Shown: positions 49,312-51,898 of the stretch, piece by piece
Layout of the letters: each line of letters begins with the position of its first letter
Numbering within the stretch: the first letter of the stretch is position 1
Source: Pseudomonas cremoricolorata DSM 17059 = NBRC 16634
GTDB lineage: Bacteria > Pseudomonadota > Gammaproteobacteria > Pseudomonadales > Pseudomonadaceae
Length of the DNA: 51,898 bases
Assembly: GCF_000425745.1 (NCBI RefSeq)
Contig: NZ_AUEA01000019.1
Span: 1-51,898 of the forward strand
Direction of reading: 5' to 3'
Position numbers and translations under genes: made by a program
The notes under the pieces: generated by a model
The model's database searches: none
What the model was told of the DNA's origin: nothing
Seen by the model: only the letters and a program-made list of their open reading frames with translations

Positions 49312-51612
49312 GTGCCGGCCGTAGTGGTACTAACCGATGCCGAAGGCATGGCAATGGACCTGAGCCTCTCAGCATCAGCCTTCCAGCATCAACTGCGCGA
49401 CCTGATACCCAACGAGCAGCTGGAACACACCGTGCCTGCGCGCAGCGCCGAGAACGAGCAGGTGCCGATGTGCTATCGGCAAGATGTGGAGCGCATCAGC
49501 CAAAAGAGCCAGGACTTCCACCACCGAAACCTCATCGCCCTGCTACTCAACAAAACCCTGGAGAGCCTCTACCCACCCAAATCACAACCCCCGCAACTGG
49601 CAAGCCGCAGACTCAAACCGACCCACGACAACCCCATGCACTCCCCCGCCGCAGCACGCTACCGCGCCCTTACCGATGAAGACTGCTCACCCGATGGCGC
49701 ACGCCTCGGGCTGCGCATCGACACGGCCAAATATCTGGCCTATCTCGATGAGCGCGACGCACTGGAGGCGCAGTTAGCGGCCCTGCGCACACGGGCCCTG
49801 GAAGCCAGTCGTGACCACGACCTGTGGCTGACCACCGCCGAGCCACGCTACATCGACAACCCGTACAGCCTGGCAGCAGCGCTGGCCAGCTATGACCGCG
49901 ACAACCAGCGCTCGGCCCTGGGCCTGGAAATCACCTTGTCGCTGATGATCCTGCCCATGAGCCAACCCGCCATCGGCACCGAAGAGCAGGACAGCCGCTT
50001 CAAGCGCCTGGAACAGTGGCTCGACCAGCACGACAGCCCGCTGTACACCGCCGTCGCACCCTTCAACCCGTTCAAGGACAAGGCCGATGCCGTGGGAAGC
50101 CTGCTGGGCGCGACCGACAGCCTGATCGCAAGCCTGGCCGGACGTTTCCCCGCCCATGCCGGAGTCACCGATCTCACCGCACAAGCAGTCAATACCGTGA
50201 TCTCCAAGCGCCTCAAGGGCAAGACGCGCTGGGACAAAAGCCAGGGGTTGAAAAATCGGGTGCTGGCCGCTGCTGCCGAAGCCAACTCCGAAAAAATCAT
50301 GGGGCTGCTGGCTGCGCGCTATCGCATCACCGATCAGGCAATCAAAGCCGATGCCTTCAGTCAGGAAGTTGAGGAATTCCTGAAAAAGGGTATGGCCGAG
50401 GTTGAAGAGCTGAAACAGGTGCGGGTAACGGGGAGCAGAAAGGTCGCCGTGGAAACTACCACGACGACACGGGTGAAGCCCAAGTTCATTGCGCTGCTGA
50501 CCTCAGTCGCGGGTAGTGCGCTGAATGCAGGAATGCTGTGGTTCAACTTAATTTCTTTGAACGTTGCATACAAAAACTTGCAGAACGATCGTTCGCTGGA
50601 GACAGGCGCGGGCTTTGCTGCATCGATCTTTGGGGTGATCGGTGCTACAGCAGCAGCGCTTGTGAGTGCGCGTGCTGCGCATAAACTAGTGGTGTTGAAG
50701 TTTAGACCGGCAGCGCCGGGCATGGCGTTTGGTAATGGAATTGTTAAGTTTTTGGGGAGCAACCTGTTTGCCCGGATAGCAGGATACCCGGCAATTGTAT
50801 CTGGCCTCATCGCTGATGGATTGAAGATTAAACGTCAGCATGATAATGGCGCATCTAGCGCAGCCCGATACACATTAGCGGGTGGTTTGACCACAGCCGC
50901 TGGATCTGTCCTCACTCTAGAAGCCGCGCTCGCTATTGCAGGGCCTACAGTATTCGTCCCATTCGCAGGATTGGCAGCTGCGGCATTGGTAGCAGTGGGC
51001 ATGGCAGTGATCTTGGGTGGTATGTATTTGCATTCAAAAGCGAATGAGTACCTGCATACACCCATTGAACTATGGGCAGCTCGAAGCATATTCGGCAACC
51101 GGATAAATGATGGCGAGTCTCGTTCAGGCATTGTCCTGAACAGCAGCCGAAAACTGCCACGCTTTTCATCGCTGCAATCCGAGACCAAGGCCTGGCATAT
51201 CGAAAGCTACAGGCCAAGGCTGCTGTCTGCAGACGAGGCTCGGCATCTTGGCGCAGTGCCAATGGATACCAAATGGCATGATGATAACGATCGGTCATAT
51301 ACAATCTTGGAATCCATAACGCCCTACGGCACCGCAAAATCCAATGCAGAAGTTGAGCTTACCGTACTACTGCCTGCCTTTGCCCTGGGTATCAGTCAAT
51401 GGTCAGTGGAATCGACAAGTCCGCTTGAGCGTTACGAACTGGATATGTCGTCCACTGCCCCTGCAACGCATATGGTAGCAGCAGGGCTGATACTCAACTT
51501 CAAAGGCATTGCATCAAACTATCGATACGCTTCCCTCGGCATTAAATACCAAATAAATCATGGCTATGCCGTTGAAACCGAAATCACATCAAACTTCCGT
51601 CTTGAGCGATAG
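49312..51612 (+). CDS. C-terminal fragment of the split VasX-like effector
   Basis: The frame continues from the GTG at 49312, four codons past the amber, without a convincing ribosome-binding site, so independent translation is doubtful. It carries the middle region (DLSLSASAFQHQLRDLIP, RNLIALLLNKTLESLYP) and the hydrophobic toxin part (GAGFAASIFGVIGATAAALVSA and a long Ala/Gly-rich membrane stretch). Base composition becomes visibly AT-richer from about 50.5 kb, within this part. It remains fully open for 766 codons, which argues that the interruption is recent. Confidence 0.6.
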   Translation: MPAVVVLTDAEGMAMDLSLSASAFQHQLRDLIPNEQLEHTVPARSAENEQVPMCYRQDVERISQKSQDFHHRNLIALLLNKTLESLYPPKSQPPQLASRRLKPTHDNPMHSPAAARYRALTDEDCSPDGARLGLRIDTAKYLAYLDERDALEAQLAALRTRALEASRDHDLWLTTAEPRYIDNPYSLAAALASYDRDNQRSALGLEITLSLMILPMSQPAIGTEEQDSRFKRLEQWLDQHDSPLYTAVAPFNPFKDKADAVGSLLGATDSLIASLAGRFPAHAGVTDLTAQAVNTVISKRLKGKTRWDKSQGLKNRVLAAAAEANSEKIMGLLAARYRITDQAIKADAFSQEVEEFLKKGMAEVEELKQVRVTGSRKVAVETTTTTRVKPKFIALLTSVAGSALNAGMLWFNLISLNVAYKNLQNDRSLETGAGFAASIFGVIGATAAALVSARAAHKLVVLKFRPAAPGMAFGNGIVKFLGSNLFARIAGYPAIVSGLIADGLKIKRQHDNGASSAARYTLAGGLTTAAGSVLTLEAALAIAGPTVFVPFAGLAAAALVAVGMAVILGGMYLHSKANEYLHTPIELWAARSIFGNRINDGESRSGIVLNSSRKLPRFSSLQSETKAWHIESYRPRLLSADEARHLGAVPMDTKWHDDNDRSYTILESITPYGTAKSNAEVELTVLLPAFALGISQWSVESTSPLERYELDMSSTAPATHMVAAGLILNFKGIASNYRYASLGIKYQINHGYAVETEITSNFRLER

Positions 51613-51614
51613 AT

Positions 51615-51898
51615 ATGTCAACCGTATGGATGTTCAAATCAGATTCTAGCTACACAAAGACACCAGCGATAAATGGGCAGGCATCGAGCATAACCCACCT
51701 CAACTTGAGCCTCCACAACCCTTGGGTTACTGACTCAGTTTTCATGGCAAAACTATATTGCGCAATGATCATGAGTACAATGACAGGACTATACCCTTTC
51801 ATCTTTGCAGTCGAAAACTGGACCCCACAACGATTTGATTTATTCCTAATAGTTGGAATGACTTTGGGGCCGTTCATCTTCCTTCCGTTTTTAATGTA
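51615..51898 (+). CDS. Putative effector-immunity membrane protein, 5' part only
   Basis: ATG at 51615, 2 bp after the effector stop, opens a frame that runs off the window end (94 codons seen). Two hydrophobic segments are visible (VFMAKLYCAMIMSTMTGLYPFIFAV and LFLIVGMTLGPFIFLPF). An inner-membrane protein directly after a pore-forming effector gene fits the role of its immunity protein (as TsiV2 for VasX). The gene is clearly AT-richer than the cluster core. I do not recognise a named family, so the immunity role rests on context. Confidence 0.6.
   Translation, partial: MSTVWMFKSDSSYTKTPAINGQASSITHLNLSLHNPWVTDSVFMAKLYCAMIMSTMTGLYPFIFAVENWTPQRFDLFLIVGMTLGPFIFLPFLM

Larger units (their letters stand above)
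48622..51612 (+). pseudogene. VasX-like (BTH_I2691-family) membrane-active T6SS effector, interrupted by one in-frame amber codon
   Basis: The frame runs 996 codons from ATG 48622 (GGAAGG 7 bp upstream) to TAG 51612, but codon 226 is TAG (49297-49299). Reading resumes in the same frame without any shift. The N-terminal part has VRVPILPVRYAIVP, HSAYTLRALRHGYIYVFM and GRAMGWVWAD, the start of the VasX N-terminal/BTH_I2691 effector family. At the stop the sequence reads AYP-stop-TRPKVPAVVVL; family members, from memory, have Trp there, and TGG to TAG is one base change. The C-terminal half has several long hydrophobic segments (about residues 620-800), as in pore-forming VasX. It is either a recent pseudogene, a suppressed amber or a sequencing error. 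Confidence 0.85.

Noticed and set aside
1..51898. Search for CRISPR arrays, insertion sequences, tRNA/rRNA genes and prophage parts
   Set aside because: No regularly spaced repeats, transposase motifs, terminal inverted repeats with target duplications or RNA-gene sequences were seen.

Overview
The window looks like chromosomal DNA of a Pseudomonas (putida/fluorescens type). It is GC-rich, it has a catBCA/catR locus in the pseudomonad order, an OprD-family porin, a Pseudomonas-type REP pair, orphan quaternary-amine binding proteins next to GATase-like AraC regulators, and a type VI secretion (T6SS) cluster. There are no tRNA or rRNA genes, insertion sequences or CRISPR arrays that I can see. 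All calls come from reading the sequence; no database search was run.

Region 1 (1-14.2 kb) is an aromatic-catabolism island. On the + strand it holds the 3' end of a Rieske dioxygenase beta subunit, a phthalate-dioxygenase-type reductase, an OprD porin, an MHS-type MFS transporter and, after a REP pair, a NIPSNAP protein. On the - strand it holds catB, catC and catA (catechol ortho-cleavage), an MFS transporter, an opine-dehydrogenase-family protein and a 3-hydroxyacyl-CoA-dehydrogenase-family protein. catR is divergent from catB. The dioxygenase probably feeds an aromatic compound into catechol, but its alpha subunit is off the left edge, so the substrate is not known. A TonB-dependent siderophore-type receptor follows.

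Region 2 (14.4-32.8 kb) is built around an amino-acid or betaine-like compound. A - strand operon encodes a glycine-betaine/proline-type ABC importer (binding protein, CBS-domain ATPase, two different permeases) and ends in a proline-racemase-superfamily enzyme that lacks two usual active-site residues. An FCD-type GntR regulator is divergent from it. Next come an AraC/GATase regulator divergent from an orphan betaine-type binding protein, an HpcH/HpaI aldolase and an FAD-linked 2-hydroxyacid dehydrogenase. A second - strand set encodes a DAO-type FAD oxidase, an MFS transporter, a DapA-family lyase/deaminase and an aldehyde dehydrogenase, with a second AraC/GATase regulator divergent. This enzyme set resembles the bacterial hydroxyproline route (epimerase, D-amino-acid oxidase, DapA-family deaminase, semialdehyde dehydrogenase). 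The control regions of the two - strand operons, 11 kb apart, share two operator-like motifs, which suggests one regulon. A DMT transporter closes the region.

Region 3 (33.0-51.9 kb) is a T6SS cluster with two divergent arms separated by an AT-rich promoter region. The - arm is tagO-tssA-tssM and the + arm is tssB-C-E-F-G-fha-J-K-L-hcp. The + arm is followed by a VasX-like membrane-active effector gene interrupted by one in-frame amber codon, and by a small membrane-protein gene cut by the window edge that is the likely immunity gene. tssH/clpV and vgrG are not in the window.
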